Of a stretch of 64,000 bases of DNA, positions 63,801-64,000 are shown piece after piece. The stretch spans positions 1 through 64,000 of the forward strand of contig JARJHS010000008.1 of the NCBI GenBank assembly GCA_029269725.1, in the 5' to 3' direction. The number at the start of each line of letters is the position of its first letter. Position 1 is the stretch's first letter. Made by a program: the position numbers and the translations under genes. The notes under the pieces are model-generated. The model was given only the letters and a program-made list of their open reading frames with translations. It did not search any database and was not told the origin of the DNA. The stretch is from Pollutibacter soli (GTDB lineage: Bacteria > Bacteroidota > Bacteroidia > Chitinophagales > Chitinophagaceae).

Positions 63801-63968
63801 ATCGGTTTCGAAATAGCCGTAGTTCATCATTCGTGAGCCGAGGTTATTACCTATCAGGACGAGGTGATCATTCTTTCTGACCTGCAGAACGGATTGATCG
63901 GATGATTTGCAACCGAAAAAAAGTACGATGATTGCAAGGGGCAGGAGGCGAAGGGCGAATATTTTCAT
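60819..63968 (-). CDS. PVC-type fusion lipoprotein: SGNH-like, propeller, HEAT-like, cytochrome c
   Basis: Lipoprotein of 1049 residues. The signal peptide ends in a lipobox (LFFGC) at about 20. An SGNH/GDSL-like hydrolase domain (about 30-260: LVLIGNNLGSRMM, DMIIAFFGFSESF, GSQLNDAGY) precedes a PVC-type propeller or membrane-bound dehydrogenase-like domain (about 365-730: GRLWVACMPSYPHYK, GLHIPVGFEIAPEGVYIS, GSLYIADWHNILIG), a HEAT-like helical region (about 760-905) and a cytochrome c domain with C930-ITC-H934 and a likely Met ligand near 987. Such proteins are common near ThuA and sugar-isomerase genes and are thought to oxidise or process sugar derivatives. The upstream end lies near the window edge but the start is complete. 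Confidence 0.92.
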   Translation of the reverse strand: MKIFALRLLPLAIIVLFFGCKSSDQSVLQVRKNDHLVLIGNNLGSRMMNYGYFETDVQLRFPDSNLLIRNMCDGGNTPGFRPHSGRMTPWAFPGAETFQTELATNSGSEGHFESEDQWLTRLKADMIIAFFGFSESFSGKEGVANYKAELDSFVGWTQRQKYNGVSAPQLVLVSPIAFEDLSSKFDLPNGKKENENLSLYTEAMREVAAKRNVLFIDAFDASKKWFDDTAEDLTIDGSQLNDAGYVKFSAFLADQAFGKSANTNETNRQLVHDAVQEKNWFWHNDFKIPNGVHVFGRRYNPFGPANYPPELARIREMTSIRDSAIWLALKGQKMDIAASDARIPPLPSVETNYDPAKNGSLTYLSPEEALKKLQLPPGYKAELFASEKEFPDLAKPVQITFDNKGRLWVACMPSYPHYKPGDPKPNDKIIILEDTDGDNRADKETVFADGLHIPVGFEIAPEGVYISQGTNLMLYTDTNGDDKADKKQILLSGFDDHDTHHAHHAYTSDPSGAIYMGEGVFLHTNVETSYGTVRATNGGFYRYNPKRRMLERTAQLSIPNPWGIAFDDWGQNFFAETSGPDVRWMLPGSVKPRYGVATHKSFNLIEEKHKVRPTSGLEFISSRHFPVDVQGDMILNNTIGFLGTKEHEVMDAGTGFATRWRQDLVKSSDMNYRPVDLEFGPDGSLYIADWHNILIGHMQHNARDPLRDHVHGRIYRVTYPSRPLVTPAKIAGASIPELFENLKLPEYRTRYRTRRELRGRNVDEVLKYSKTWTASLEEKDPRYEHHLMEALWVSWGMDKVDQELLKKMLHAQDYRARAAAVRVLRYTGHQVPDQAELMIQAANDDSGRVRLEAIVAASWLPKEKGLAVLNVASKKPLDDWILPAYETALAHLNGTTREEKSDAKQLTSLTGRDAELFQKGKAIYAKEGFCITCHQADGAGLSASFFPPIIRNNWILGDEDRLIKLVLKGLQGPIEVSGKTYPGQVPMTPFEGLMNDEEVAAVLTYVRNSFGNKGSVISPEKVRTVREKVLSKKGFYTVEELEKETEVKK

Positions 63969-64000
63969 ACCAGGAAATCGTTGGGTGAACCGTTTGGGCA

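Noticed and set aside
1-64000. tRNA, rRNA and transposase genes
   Set aside because: None recognised by reading; a scan with a tRNA finder was not possible here.

Overview
The window looks like a chromosomal segment of a Bacteroidota member, most likely a Chitinophagaceae-type soil or water bacterium. The evidence is a PorP/SprF-like type IX secretion (T9SS) protein next to a giant adhesin with a type-B T9SS C-terminal domain, LytS/LytTR two-component genes, a CarboxypepD/TonB outer-membrane protein, a bifunctional GNAT-nitrilase, a PVC-type cytochrome fusion, and several TAnnTTTG (Bacteroidota sigma) promoter boxes. No rRNA, tRNA, CRISPR array, transposase or integrase was found. These assignments come from reading sequence and motifs only; no database search was run.

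Layout. 0.2-4.6 kb: TonB-type outer-membrane receptor (-), divergent from a LytS-LytTR pair (+). 4.7-15.2 kb: PorP/SprF gene and a 2982-residue secreted adhesin (-). 15.4-23.4 kb: housekeeping block (RNase Z, STAS protein, ClpC, GNAT-nitrilase, META lipoprotein, TsaC/Sua5). 23.6-26.7 kb: sugar isomerase, ThuA protein and acyltransferase (-). 26.9-27.7 kb: Rrf2 regulator with a truncated hemoglobin. 28.0-36.6 kb: a same-strand polysaccharide block with GH95, three esterase genes carrying four catalytic domains, and GH43-discoidin-Fn3, without SusC/SusD. 37.1-38.3 kb: DoxX-like membrane protein. 38.6-47.3 kb: an accessory zone with a frameshifted zeta-type toxin and a 50-residue partner, attC-like inverted sequences around a lipoprotein gene, an HxlR/SDR/NTF2 set, a Crp/Fnr remnant, a frameshifted lipoprotein, an OmpA-cytochrome pair, and an SDR followed by an AraC gene with a nonsense codon. 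47.4-53.5 kb: histidine kinase, response regulator, HtrA/DegP protease and tannase (-). 53.7-60.8 kb: a second accessory zone with unknown membrane proteins, a propeller histidine kinase divergent from a clostripain-like peptidase, a small protein ending in GSGG, and 0.9 kb without a gene. 60.8-64.0 kb: a large SGNH/propeller/HEAT/cytochrome c lipoprotein.

How genes may work together. PorP/SprF probably serves export or anchoring of the adhesin. The CAZyme block would strip fucose, acyl or feruloyl and arabinose/xylose substituents from plant-type polysaccharides, and the tannase could act on related phenolic esters. The isomerase and ThuA protein suggest sugar-derivative catabolism. Rrf2-hemoglobin suggests a nitrosative or redox response.

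The most unusual structural signal is intergenic: short 7-8 bp words repeated with drift, often starting at or within the stop codon of minus-strand genes (TonB receptor, adhesin, RNase Z, STAS protein, META lipoprotein, sugar isomerase), plus a dispersed ACGTT-rich family. A 33/35 bp inverted repeat also brackets the response-regulator gene. The best candidates for an undescribed protein system are the kinase / C11 peptidase / GSGG-protein locus at 55.3-59.9 kb and the zeta-type toxin with its small overlapping partner at 38.7-39.4 kb.
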